A DNA stretch of 16,144 bases from an uncultured Oscillospiraceae bacterium (GTDB taxonomy: Bacteria > Bacillota > Clostridia > Oscillospirales > Oscillospiraceae), in NCBI GenBank assembly GCA_947627085.1, contig CANQUO010000024.1, positions 1 through 16,144 of the forward strand, written 5' to 3'. The position numbers and the translations under genes are program-made. The notes beneath the pieces were generated by a model that was given only the letters and a program-made list of their open reading frames with translations, was not told where the DNA came from and did not search any database. Shown here piece by piece: positions 1 to 7,220 of this stretch (the stretch's first letter is position 1; each line of letters begins with the position of its first letter).

Positions 1-878
1 GCGGACACGGACAGTATGAGGGCTATGCCGATTATCCCGATGCTCCCGGCGAAGCTTGTAAGGAACGTCCGGCCCTTTTTCGTCATCAGGTTATTGAGTG
101 ACAGGGACAGCGCCGTGAAGAAGGACATGGACTTTTTCTTCTTTTCGCTCCTTGCCTTCTTCTGCTCCTTCTTCGTCAGCACCTGGGCCGTGGACTCGTC
201 CTTGTAGGGGTCCGAGTCGTCCGTTATCTTCCCGTCCAGAAGCCGCACGATCCTGGTGGAATATTTCTCCGCAAGCTCCGGGTTGTGGGTGACCATTATG
301 ACGAGCCGGTCGCGCGCTATGTCCTTCAGAAGCTCCATGACCTGCAAGCTCGTCTCCGAATCCAGCGCCCCGGTGGGCTCGTCGGCCAAAAGTATGTCCG
401 GGTTATTTATGAGGGCCCTGGCGATGGACACCCTCTGCATCTGGCCGCCGGACATCTGGTTGGGCCGTTTGTTTATCTGGTCCTCCAGCCCCACGGCACG
501 CAATGCTTCAATTGCCCTTTTGCGCCGCTCGGACTTTGAAACGCCGGAGAGCGTCAGCGCCAGCTCCACGTTCCTTAAGACCGACTGGTGGGGGATGAGG
601 TTGTAGCTCTGGAACACAAAGCCCACCGAGTGGTTGCGGTAGGCGTCCCAGTCCGCGTCGTTATATTCCTTCGTGGACTTGCCGTTTATCACAAGGTCCC
701 CGGTGGTGTACTGGTCCAGTCCCCCGATGATGTTGAGAAGCGTCGTCTTTCCCGACCCCGACTGCCCCAGCACGCTGACAAACTCGTTTTTGCGAAAGTC
801 GATGGATATCCCGTCCAGCGCCTGCTGCTTTAGGTCCCCGGTGACGTAGGTCTTAGTAATGTTTGTAAGTTTAAGCAT
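1..878 (-). CDS. MacB-type ABC transporter, ATP-binding/permease fusion (5' part only)
   Basis: The start and the first 292 codons are visible; the gene runs off the left edge. Residues 1 to about 220 form a complete ABC ATPase: Walker A GQSGSGKTT at 38-46, Q-loop glutamine 90 in FVFQS, signature MSGGQ at 142-146, Walker B ILLADE at 162-167 and an H-loop in VTHNPE. A charged linker rich in Lys and Glu follows. A hydrophobic segment then begins near residue 267 (KKGRTFLTSFAG), which is how the first membrane helix of an FtsX/MacB permease domain looks. Family knowledge: such fusions power efflux or mechanotransmission of peptides, antibiotics or lipoproteins at the membrane. The substrate cannot be read here. 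The Shine-Dalgarno site before ATG 878 is weak. A candidate promoter lies upstream at 912-942. Base composition is GC-rich like the core genes, unlike the kinase gene next to it. Confidence 0.9.
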   Translation of the reverse strand, partial: MLKLTNITKTYVTGDLKQQALDGISIDFRKNEFVSVLGQSGSGKTTLLNIIGGLDQYTTGDLVINGKSTKEYNDADWDAYRNHSVGFVFQSYNLIPHQSVLRNVELALTLSGVSKSERRKRAIEALRAVGLEDQINKRPNQMSGGQMQRVSIARALINNPDILLADEPTGALDSETSLQVMELLKDIARDRLVIMVTHNPELAEKYSTRIVRLLDGKITDDSDPYKDESTAQVLTKKEQKKARSEKKKKSMSFFTALSLSLNNLMTKKGRTFLTSFAGSIGIIGIALILSVS

Positions 879-911
879 AATACAACCCGTTTCACAAATT
901 TTTTCATATTA

Positions 912-942
912 ATTATAGCCCAAACCGTCCCTAAAGGGTGAA
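912..942 (-). promoter_or_regulatory. Candidate promoter of the ABC transporter
   Basis: On the minus strand there is a perfect -10 TATAAT (912-917) about 34 bases before ATG 878. The best -35 is a poor TTCACC (937-942) at a long 19-base spacing. The palindrome CCCTAAAGGG (929-938) lies between and over these boxes and could be a regulator site. A weak -35 with a palindrome fits an activated promoter, but that is inference. Confidence 0.4.
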
Positions 943-1080
943 CAAACTTTTAACATTTCCCCCACCCTTTTTCGTCCCCATGACGTGAAACAACCAAACC
1001 GTTAGCGCAGGCCACGATACCCGCGCTCTCATAATCAGTACCCTTTCCTTGACATCAATAATACGCGCTCAATAGTTGTC

Positions 1081-2778
1081 TCATTTTCCTGAGGCAAGCG
1101 CGGTCTCCCATTCCTCTTTTAGCTTCCCAATCGATTTCTGCCGCGCGGTTCGGTCGTCGCTCACCGCTTTTGCGGCAACATCAAAAAGCCTGTCATTAAG
1201 CTGCCATTTCTCCCGTGTGCGGTTACCGTCGCCAAAAAGGGCAAAAGCTGTGGCGCCCAAAGTGTAGATGTTTGTAACTTCATCAATAGCTGCGCCAAGC
1301 TTATATTCCTCCGGCGATTGGAAACGGGAACTGCCCCACATTCGGCCCATATCGTTCCTGCACGGTTGCTTCCGGAAAAAGTCAATGTCGCAGATCGTTG
1401 TTTTTCTATTCTCAAAGTCATACAGAATACTGCCGTCATAAAAGTCAATGGCAACGTAATTTTGAGAGGCAACATATTCAAAGAAATTCAGTATGTCGCT
1501 GAACACGTCAAGTCTGTCATGGGTGGGCAGTTGCATAAACCGCTGGTGTGACGCCGGATACATAATACCCATACAATCTCCGTCAGCCCATTTGAACACC
1601 ATGGCAAATCCGCCGCCCATATCCTTCGCTTCAAGAAGCTCGATCAAATTCCTGTGTTTCAGGTCTCCGTAAACCGGTAATGTGGCTTTTAATCTGGCAA
1701 CTGCGTCCGCAGGGGCGCCGCTGTACCGTTCGGCGGGGGCGCCGGCGAATTTGACAAAGTAGCGTTGCCCGTCCTTTTCCGTTCCAAAACAGATATTTCC
1801 TGAATCCTGATCATCAAATACTTTGAATACAGTTCCGTACTCTTTCAGAAAGCTGAAATCAAAAGCGCTTTTCAGCTTGAATGGAATCCCATCAATATAT
1901 TGCAGATAATACCCTTTGAAATACCATGCCGGTACTGGATTTCGCATATTGTCATACCAGCGCAAAATATCTTTTGCCTGGTTCAGCATCGTATTCACTT
2001 CATCCTGTCCGAACGGAATCGCCCAATACACGGAAGAAAGAGTGTTACTCGCTATATAAAGGGCAAGCAGCTTCCAAAATTCAAGCGGAACATCGCCGTC
2101 AAAATAGCCATTCACCATGCCGGACGCAAAGAGCGGGGACTTCTGGGCGCACCACACGATACGGTTAAATTCCTCCCACGGGTCGCCAAAATCATACCGG
2201 TCAAAATCAATGATCTGCAGTTTCCCGTCCCGATCTATCATCATGTTCCCGATGTGATAGTCGCCATGTTGAAAAACCTGCGGCCGGTCTTTCAGCAAAT
2301 AGCGGTTTTCCCGTATGTAGTCGATGAACGCCTGCCCGTTTTCATAATGGATCGGACACTCCATATATTTTTGGATTTTGCGGTCCATCTTTCGATTAAA
2401 ACGGCTCTCCCAATCCTCCTGCGTCTCGGGAGCCGGTATTGAATGAATCTTCCTCAAAATATGCCCGGCTTCCAACCCATATACATATTGCCCGGTATCC
2501 GGTAAGAAGGGGATCGCGCTCTCCGCGTCCTCCCCGTCGATCCATGTTTGAACGGTATATACACCATCCTCACACGCGCCAAGCTCAACGGGTCTACACA
2601 TGGGTACGTCAAGAGCCGCGACCTTCTGTTGCATACGAAACATTTCCGCCCGGCCGGCGCTTTTCTCTTTTGGCGTTATACGCAAAAGATATTTTGTACC
2701 GTCAGCGGTCATCGCGCAGTATTTCCGATCGCATGACCAGCCCTTATCGATCGGTTCCCTGTTTATAAATTTCATCAT
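1081..2778 (-). CDS. Two-domain kinase: APH-type phosphotransferase fused to a Ser/Thr-kinase-like domain
   Basis: The protein has 565 residues. The N-terminal half (about 1-300) is an aminoglycoside/choline-kinase-fold phosphotransferase: the catalytic loop HGDYHIGN starts at H171 with D173 and N178, followed by the metal-binding IIDFDRYDFGDPWEEF. The C-terminal half (about 304-565) has a second kinase fold: a putative ATP-binding lysine in FVKFAG (about K343), a catalytic-loop-like VAIDFYDGS (about 442-450) and a DFG-like CDIDFF (about 463-468). From memory, these halves occur in Clostridia as separate adjacent proteins; here they are one frame. ATG 2778 (or the ATG directly after it, 2775) is chosen because AGGAGA (2784-2789) precedes it. 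A longer in-frame start at 2835 would lie deeper inside rlmD. The gene overlaps the rlmD 3' end by about 35 bases and is clearly more AT-rich than its neighbours, suggesting transfer. The substrate is unknown; antibiotic phosphorylation is possible but unproven. Confidence 0.85.
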   Translation of the reverse strand: MMKFINREPIDKGWSCDRKYCAMTADGTKYLLRITPKEKSAGRAEMFRMQQKVAALDVPMCRPVELGACEDGVYTVQTWIDGEDAESAIPFLPDTGQYVYGLEAGHILRKIHSIPAPETQEDWESRFNRKMDRKIQKYMECPIHYENGQAFIDYIRENRYLLKDRPQVFQHGDYHIGNMMIDRDGKLQIIDFDRYDFGDPWEEFNRIVWCAQKSPLFASGMVNGYFDGDVPLEFWKLLALYIASNTLSSVYWAIPFGQDEVNTMLNQAKDILRWYDNMRNPVPAWYFKGYYLQYIDGIPFKLKSAFDFSFLKEYGTVFKVFDDQDSGNICFGTEKDGQRYFVKFAGAPAERYSGAPADAVARLKATLPVYGDLKHRNLIELLEAKDMGGGFAMVFKWADGDCMGIMYPASHQRFMQLPTHDRLDVFSDILNFFEYVASQNYVAIDFYDGSILYDFENRKTTICDIDFFRKQPCRNDMGRMWGSSRFQSPEEYKLGAAIDEVTNIYTLGATAFALFGDGNRTREKWQLNDRLFDVAAKAVSDDRTARQKSIGKLKEEWETALASGK

Positions 2779-4144
2779 AAATTTCTCCTGTACTATGCCC
2801 ATTGAGTTTGGACAATAAGCATACCGTTTCCACATGCTCCGTCCTCGGGAACATGTCCACGGCCTCGGCCCTCGCGGCTATGTAGCCGAGGGCGGTGAAG
2901 AGCTTCACGTCTCTTGCCAGCGTGGCACAGTCGCAGGAGACGTACACCACCCGCTTTGGCCCCATTCCGGCGATAGTCTTTATCACGTCCTCCGCAAGCC
3001 CACGGCGGGGCGGGTCGACTATCACTATGTCGGGCCTCACGCCGTCGCTCACGAGGCGCGCGGCTACGTCGGAGGCGTCCCCCGTGAAAAATTCCGCGTT
3101 TTCGACGCCGTTTCTTTTTGCGTTGCCCCTGGCGTCCTCCACGGCCTCCGGGACTATCTCAGCGCCGTAGACCTTTTTCGCCCGTCTGGCCGCGCACAGC
3201 GATATGGTCCCGATGCCGCAGTACAGGTCCAGCACCGTATCCTCTCCCGTAAGCCCCGCCATATCCATCGCCCGGGAATAGAGCACCTCGCACTGCTCGC
3301 GGTTCACCTGGAAAAAGGACGGCACAGAGAGGCGAAAATCAAGGCCGCACAGCCTCTCCTCCAGGTACTCCCTCCCCCAGACGGTCCTGTACTCTCTTCC
3401 CAATATGACGTTGGTCCTGTCGCCGTTATAATTCACCACAAGCCCCACAAGCCCCGGTACGCCGTTTCTGAGCGCATCCGCAAGCTCCGCCTCATGGGGG
3501 AGCCCGCGCCCCGGCTTTTCGTTAACCACAAGGCACACAAGCGCCTCGCCCTTATGGCTCGTCCTCACAAAAATGTGCCTCACAAGCCCCCGGTGGGCTT
3601 TCTCGTCGTAGCCCGAAACGCCGTACCTCTCCATCCACACCTTTACCGCTCTTCTCGCCATCGCGGCGGCCTCCGGCTGTAAAAGGCAGTCCTCCACGTC
3701 CACCACGTCGTGGCTCCTGCCCCTGTAAAAGCCTATTCTCCCCCCGGCGACCGGGAACTGGGCCTTATTGCGGTAGCGCTCGATATTTTCGGCTCCGTGT
3801 ATTATGTCAACCGATATGTCCGCCCCGCCGATGCGTCTCAAGGCGTCCTCAACCTTCTGCTTTTTGAACCGGAGCTCCTCGGCATAGCTCATGTGCCTCA
3901 AATCGCACCCGCCGCAGGCGGGAAAATAGGGGCAGTCCGGCTCTATCCTCTCATCCGAGGGCTCTAAAACTCTCTCCACCTTCCCAAAGGCCAGATTTTT
4001 CAGCACCTTGAGTATCCTTACCTGGCTTCTTTCCCCGGCTATGGCCCCGGAGACGAACACCGCCATCCCCTCGTATCTTCCGACCCCCATCCCATCCGAG
4101 CCATACCCGCTACACGTAAGCTCAATAATATCGTTCTTCCTCAA
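2744..4144 (-). CDS. rlmD: 23S rRNA (uracil-C5)-methyltransferase, RlmD/RumA family
   Basis: This enzyme transfers a methyl group from SAM to C5 of a uracil in 23S rRNA. An N-terminal TRAM domain (about 1-60) is followed by an iron-sulphur cysteine set C71, C77, C80 and C153, the same spacing pattern as in RumA. The methyltransferase core shows DLYCGIG (SAM binding), DPPRRG, and SCDCATLARD with nucleophile C404; HVET supplies the general base E439. Counting is from TTG 4144, chosen because GGGAGGG (4151-4157) lies 6 bases upstream; earlier in-frame TTGs at 4189 and 4183 fall in or beside the upstream repeat's terminator. The family usually ends soon after HVET. Here about 27 further residues follow, and the last 19 or so (NGHSTGEIYDEIYKQGTDR) are written in AT-rich DNA that also carries the kinase ribosome binding site and start. 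The C-terminal tail therefore looks replaced by incoming DNA. In many Bacillota the homologue is RlmCD, so the exact target uridine(s) are uncertain. Confidence 0.92.
   Translation of the reverse strand: MRKNDIIELTCSGYGSDGMGVGRYEGMAVFVSGAIAGERSQVRILKVLKNLAFGKVERVLEPSDERIEPDCPYFPACGGCDLRHMSYAEELRFKKQKVEDALRRIGGADISVDIIHGAENIERYRNKAQFPVAGGRIGFYRGRSHDVVDVEDCLLQPEAAAMARRAVKVWMERYGVSGYDEKAHRGLVRHIFVRTSHKGEALVCLVVNEKPGRGLPHEAELADALRNGVPGLVGLVVNYNGDRTNVILGREYRTVWGREYLEERLCGLDFRLSVPSFFQVNREQCEVLYSRAMDMAGLTGEDTVLDLYCGIGTISLCAARRAKKVYGAEIVPEAVEDARGNAKRNGVENAEFFTGDASDVAARLVSDGVRPDIVIVDPPRRGLAEDVIKTIAGMGPKRVVYVSCDCATLARDVKLFTALGYIAARAEAVDMFPRTEHVETVCLLSKLNGHSTGEIYDEIYKQGTDR
2784..2789 (-). promoter_or_regulatory. 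Ribosome binding site that sets the kinase start
   Basis: AGGAGA on the minus strand lies 5 bases before ATG 2778 and 8 bases before the tandem ATG 2775. It lies inside the rlmD reading frame, so the kinase gene may be translationally coupled to rlmD. Confidence 0.7.
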
Positions 4145-4150
4145 ACTTCT

Positions 4151-4157
4151 CCCTCCC
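4151..4157 (-). promoter_or_regulatory. Ribosome binding site that sets the rlmD TTG start
   Basis: GGGAGGG on the minus strand lies 6 bases before TTG 4144. The following codons (LRKNDIIELTCSG) match where TRAM-domain homologues begin. The upstream TTG codons have no comparable site. Confidence 0.65.
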
Positions 4158-4187
4158 TTCAAAAGGATGCGTTTTTCGTCCAAAGCC

Positions 4188-4213
4188 AAAAAAGCCCCTC
4201 CCTTTGGGAGGGG
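4188..4213 (-). terminator. Intrinsic terminator formed by the end of a repeat element, downstream of clp
   Basis: Read on the minus strand, CCCCTCCC and GGGAGGGG pair around an AAA loop and are followed by GC then TTTTTT. This is a near-ideal rho-independent terminator. It lies about 90 bases past the clp stop and about 45 bases before the rlmD start. It is the 3' end (minus sense) of the repeat at 4194-4287. Confidence 0.75.
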
Positions 4214-4287
4214 TGGCCGAGCGAAGCGATGGCCAGGGTGGGCCGAATATTCGTACCCACCCCCTGCCCCCTCCCAGAGGGAGGGGC
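4194..4287. repeat. About 95-bp GC-rich double-hairpin repeat, copy 1
   Basis: The element begins GCCCCTCCCTTTGGGAGGGG and ends CCCTCCCAGAGGGAGGGGC. Each end is its own hairpin and the two ends are also inverted copies of each other. The interior (TGGCCGAGCGAAGCG...GGCCAGGGTGGGCCGAAT) is shared with the copies at 14258-14352 and, in part, 11747-11800. It encodes nothing and resembles a REP/MITE-type dispersed element. It fills most of the gap between clp and rlmD. Confidence 0.75.
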
Positions 4288-4301
4288 ATAAATTTCTGAG
4301 T

Positions 4302-6614
4302 TTACCCCATCACCACCGTGATCTCCTCCCCACTGGCACTAAGTCCCACATGGGTCAGCTCCTTGTCGTAGTTGTCGATGAGCCTCGCGGCGACCTTGTC
4401 CTCGATGTCCTTCTGGATGGTCCGGCGCAAATTCCTGGCCCCGAACTCGGCGGAGTAGGACTTGCGCACCAGGTAATCGATGACGCTGTCGTCCCAGTCA
4501 AGTGTCATTGCCTTCTCGGCAAGGCCGTCACGGAGCTCATTTAGCATGAGGACCGCGATGGAGCGGAAATTATCCTCCGTGAGCTTATTGAAGTACACCA
4601 CCTCGTCCACGCGGTTAATAAACTCGGGCCGCAGGAAGTCCCGCAGGGCCTTCATCGCCCGCTCCCGGGCCATGTCGTTCTCCGTGCCGCCAAAGCCCAC
4701 GGTCCCGGCGCCCTTCTTATCGGAGCCGGCGTTGGTGGTCATGATTATGACAGTGTTCTCAAAATTGACCGTCCTGCCCTGGGCGTCGGTTATCCGCCCG
4801 TCGTCCAGTATCTGCAGGAGTATATTCATCACGTCCGGATGGGCCTTCTCTATCTCGTCAAAGAGCACCACGGAGTAGGGCTTGCGGCGTATCTTCTCGG
4901 TGAGCTGTCCCGCCTCGTCATAGCCCACGTATCCCGGGGGCGAGCCGATGATGCGGGACACGGCGAACTTCTCCATGAACTCCGACATGTCGAGCCTTAT
5001 AAGCGACTCCGGCGCGTGGAACATGTCCTCGGCAAGGCGCTTTACAAGCTCCGTCTTGCCCACGCCCGTGGAGCCCACGAATATGAAGCTGGCCGGCTTG
5101 TGCTTTGTGGATATGCCCACCCTGTTGCGCTTTATGGCGGCGCAGACGGCGTCCACCGCCTCGTCCTGGCCAACGATGTGCTCCTTTAGCCTGTCGGCAA
5201 GCTTTGCCAGCTTCTCGTGCTCGTCCTCCCTTATGGTGGAGGCCGGTATCTTCGTCCACAGCTCGATTATCCTGGCAAAGTTATCCATCCCCAACTCCGG
5301 GATGCCCTCCGCCTGGAGCCGCTGTTTTTCGTCGGATATGGTTATCTCCCGCCCCCGGAGCTTGGCTAATCTCGCGTAGTCCTCCTCGGCGTAGGGGGTG
5401 TTGTCAGTCTCGGGGCGCTCTAAAAGCATCTCCCGCTCCCGGGCGATATCCGCAAGCTCCTTGTCTATCTGGGCCAGCCGCTCATAATTTTTGCACTTTA
5501 AATTCACATCCGAGCAGGCCTCGTCTATAAGGTCTATGGCCTTATCCGGCAAAAACCTGTCCGTTATATACCTCTCCGAGAGCAGCACCGCCTGACGGCA
5601 CATGGCGTCGGAGATGCGCACCCCGTGGTAATTTTCGTAATAGTGGGCTATCCCCTTGATTATTTTTATGGACTCCTCGATGGAGGGCTCCTCCACCTGC
5701 ACCGGCTGGAACCGGCGCTCCAATGCCGAGTCCTTCTCGATATATTTCCGGTACTCATTGAGCGTGGTGGCGCCGATCACCTGTATTTCCCCTCTCGACA
5801 GGGCGGGTTTTAAGATATTCGCGGCGTTCATGCTCCCCTCGGCGTCCCCGGCGCCCACAAGCGTGTGGACCTCGTCGATGACCAGGATTATATTGCCGAC
5901 CTTCTTTATCTCCTCGATGAGCCCCTTCATCCTGGACTCGAACTGCCCGCGAAACTGCGTCCCGGCCACTAAGGACGTGAGATCAAGAAGATAGACCTCC
6001 TTGTCTCTCAGCTTATACGGCACGTCCCCGGACTCGATGCGCTGGGCAAGGCCCTCGGCGATGGCCGTCTTGCCGACGCCGGGCTCGCCGATAAGGCAGG
6101 GGTTATTTTTCTGCCGGCGGTTCAGTATCTGTATGACCCGCTCCAGCTCCTCGTCCCGGCCCACCAATTTGTCCAGCTTGCCCTGGGCGGCCCGCTGTGA
6201 GAGGGAGATGCAGTAGGTGTCAAGATACTTGCGCTTGCGCTCCCGCTCGCTCTTTTCCCTACCCTGCCGCTGGCCTCCTGAGCCGTCGCCTCTCGGCGGC
6301 TCCGGGGCCTCCTGAGCGCCGAAGAGCTTGTTGAGGAATGGGAAGGTGGCCGTCTTGCCGGACTCGTCGTCCCCCTCCACGTTCTCCGTCAGCTCCTCCG
6401 CCCCGCCGAAGGCCTCCATCATCTCCCCGGCGATGCCCTCCAGGTCGTCGTCGGTGATGCCCATCTTCTTCATGATATCGTCCACGGGCTTCATTCCCAT
6501 CTCCCGGGCGCACTTTAAGCACAGACCCTCGCTGGTGGTCTGCCCGTTCTCGATCTTCGTCACGAATATGACGGCCACGTTTTTGTGGCACCTTGCGCAT
6601 AATGTAGGTTGCAT
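4302..6614 (-). CDS. clpE: ATP-dependent Clp protease ATP-binding subunit, zinc-finger ClpE/ClpC type
   Basis: This 770-residue AAA+ unfoldase is expected to feed proteins to ClpP. There is no Clp_N repeat domain. Instead the N terminus has a four-cysteine zinc site (C6xxC9 and C32xxC35), as in ClpE and McsA, then a low-complexity linker (about 70-130). D1 has Walker A GEPGVGKT (176-183), Walker B VIDEVH (245-250) and ALERRF (297-302). A short helical middle domain follows (about 370-440). D2 has Walker A GSTGVGKT (514-521), Walker B LFDEIE (584-589) and a C-terminal GARNLRR sensor-2 region. VGF at 639-641 sits where the ClpP-docking tripeptide is expected. The start is firm: the ATG directly follows the pgsA stop TAA with no gap, and AAGGAAG inside pgsA is the binding site, implying translational coupling. 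No CtsR-type operator is visible. The symbol clpE is a best guess; ClpC-like naming is also used for such proteins. Confidence 0.9.
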   Translation of the reverse strand: MQPTLCARCHKNVAVIFVTKIENGQTTSEGLCLKCAREMGMKPVDDIMKKMGITDDDLEGIAGEMMEAFGGAEELTENVEGDDESGKTATFPFLNKLFGAQEAPEPPRGDGSGGQRQGREKSERERKRKYLDTYCISLSQRAAQGKLDKLVGRDEELERVIQILNRRQKNNPCLIGEPGVGKTAIAEGLAQRIESGDVPYKLRDKEVYLLDLTSLVAGTQFRGQFESRMKGLIEEIKKVGNIILVIDEVHTLVGAGDAEGSMNAANILKPALSRGEIQVIGATTLNEYRKYIEKDSALERRFQPVQVEEPSIEESIKIIKGIAHYYENYHGVRISDAMCRQAVLLSERYITDRFLPDKAIDLIDEACSDVNLKCKNYERLAQIDKELADIAREREMLLERPETDNTPYAEEDYARLAKLRGREITISDEKQRLQAEGIPELGMDNFARIIELWTKIPASTIREDEHEKLAKLADRLKEHIVGQDEAVDAVCAAIKRNRVGISTKHKPASFIFVGSTGVGKTELVKRLAEDMFHAPESLIRLDMSEFMEKFAVSRIIGSPPGYVGYDEAGQLTEKIRRKPYSVVLFDEIEKAHPDVMNILLQILDDGRITDAQGRTVNFENTVIIMTTNAGSDKKGAGTVGFGGTENDMARERAMKALRDFLRPEFINRVDEVVYFNKLTEDNFRSIAVLMLNELRDGLAEKAMTLDWDDSVIDYLVRKSYSAEFGARNLRRTIQKDIEDKVAARLIDNYDKELTHVGLSASGEEITVVMG

Positions 6615-7169
6615 TTATCTGACTTCCTTTTTGTCACTGGGATTTTTGAATATTTTTACTATCATCGGCCCGTAGCTCAAAAGGGCCGCCGTGGAGATCG
6701 CCACCATGGCTATCATGAGCGGCGTGGCGGCGCTCTCCGGTATCTTAAAGAGCATAATGGAAAGCCCTACGCAAAACAAGGCGAAAGTCGCCGTCTTTCC
6801 CACAATATTTGAGGCCGGCACCTCCCGGTCCATCCTGCCGCGGTAGAGCAATCCGCCCACCACCACTACTAATTCCTTCACAAGGAAAAACCAGAATATC
6901 CACCCCGGTATCACCCCGTCCGCCGTCAGGCACACGGCCAGGGCCAGGGTCATGAGCTTATCCCCCACGGGGTCCAGTATCTTCCCCAGATTGCTTATAC
7001 TGTTATATTTCCTCGCCAGATACCCGTCCAGAAAATCCGACACCGCCGCCAGGAGGAATATAAGCGCCGCCCAGTATCTGGCATACTCCCCGGCGGTGAA
7101 GTACACAAGCACGAACACGGGCACAAGGATTATCCTGAACGCGGATATCATATTCGGAACGCTCTTCAT
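6615..7169 (-). CDS. pgsA: CDP-diacylglycerol--glycerol-3-phosphate 3-phosphatidyltransferase
   Basis: The enzyme makes phosphatidylglycerol phosphate from CDP-diacylglycerol and glycerol-3-phosphate, the committed step to phosphatidylglycerol and cardiolipin. It is 184 residues long, normal for the family. The CDP-alcohol phosphotransferase motif is complete: D45, D48, G49, R53 (in DFLDGYLAR), then G62, D66 and D70 (in GKILDPVGD). Four or more hydrophobic helices are visible. The ATG at 7169 is preceded by GGGAAGGGAAG. It lies 51 bases after cvpA, and its stop abuts the clp start, so it is an internal operon gene. A different CDP-alcohol transferase is possible, but the N terminus NMISAFRIILVPVFV is typical of PgsA. 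Confidence 0.93.
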   Translation of the reverse strand: MKSVPNMISAFRIILVPVFVLVYFTAGEYARYWAALIFLLAAVSDFLDGYLARKYNSISNLGKILDPVGDKLMTLALAVCLTADGVIPGWIFWFFLVKELVVVVGGLLYRGRMDREVPASNIVGKTATFALFCVGLSIMLFKIPESAATPLMIAMVAISTAALLSYGPMIVKIFKNPSDKKEVR

Positions 7170-7220
7170 ATATCTTCCCTTCCCACAGGCGCCGGCGTTT
7201 ATCTGATATACTATATCTCG

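Noticed and set aside
931..1032. A 33-codon minus-strand frame with an AGGAAAGGG-like site upstream
   Set aside because: It ends inside the ABC transporter promoter palindrome, has an unremarkable sequence and no recognisable domain. It is more likely chance in intergenic DNA.
1049..1077. Plus-strand TTGACA with a 17-base spacing to ATAGTT, pointing into the kinase gene 3' end
   Set aside because: The -10 is poor, and no plus-strand gene lies downstream. An antisense RNA cannot be supported from sequence alone.
2834..3682. Long plus-strand open frame antisense to rlmD
   Set aside because: It is His/Arg/Pro-rich with no domain, and the real gene on the other strand has complete catalytic motifs. 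It is a by-product of GC-rich third positions.
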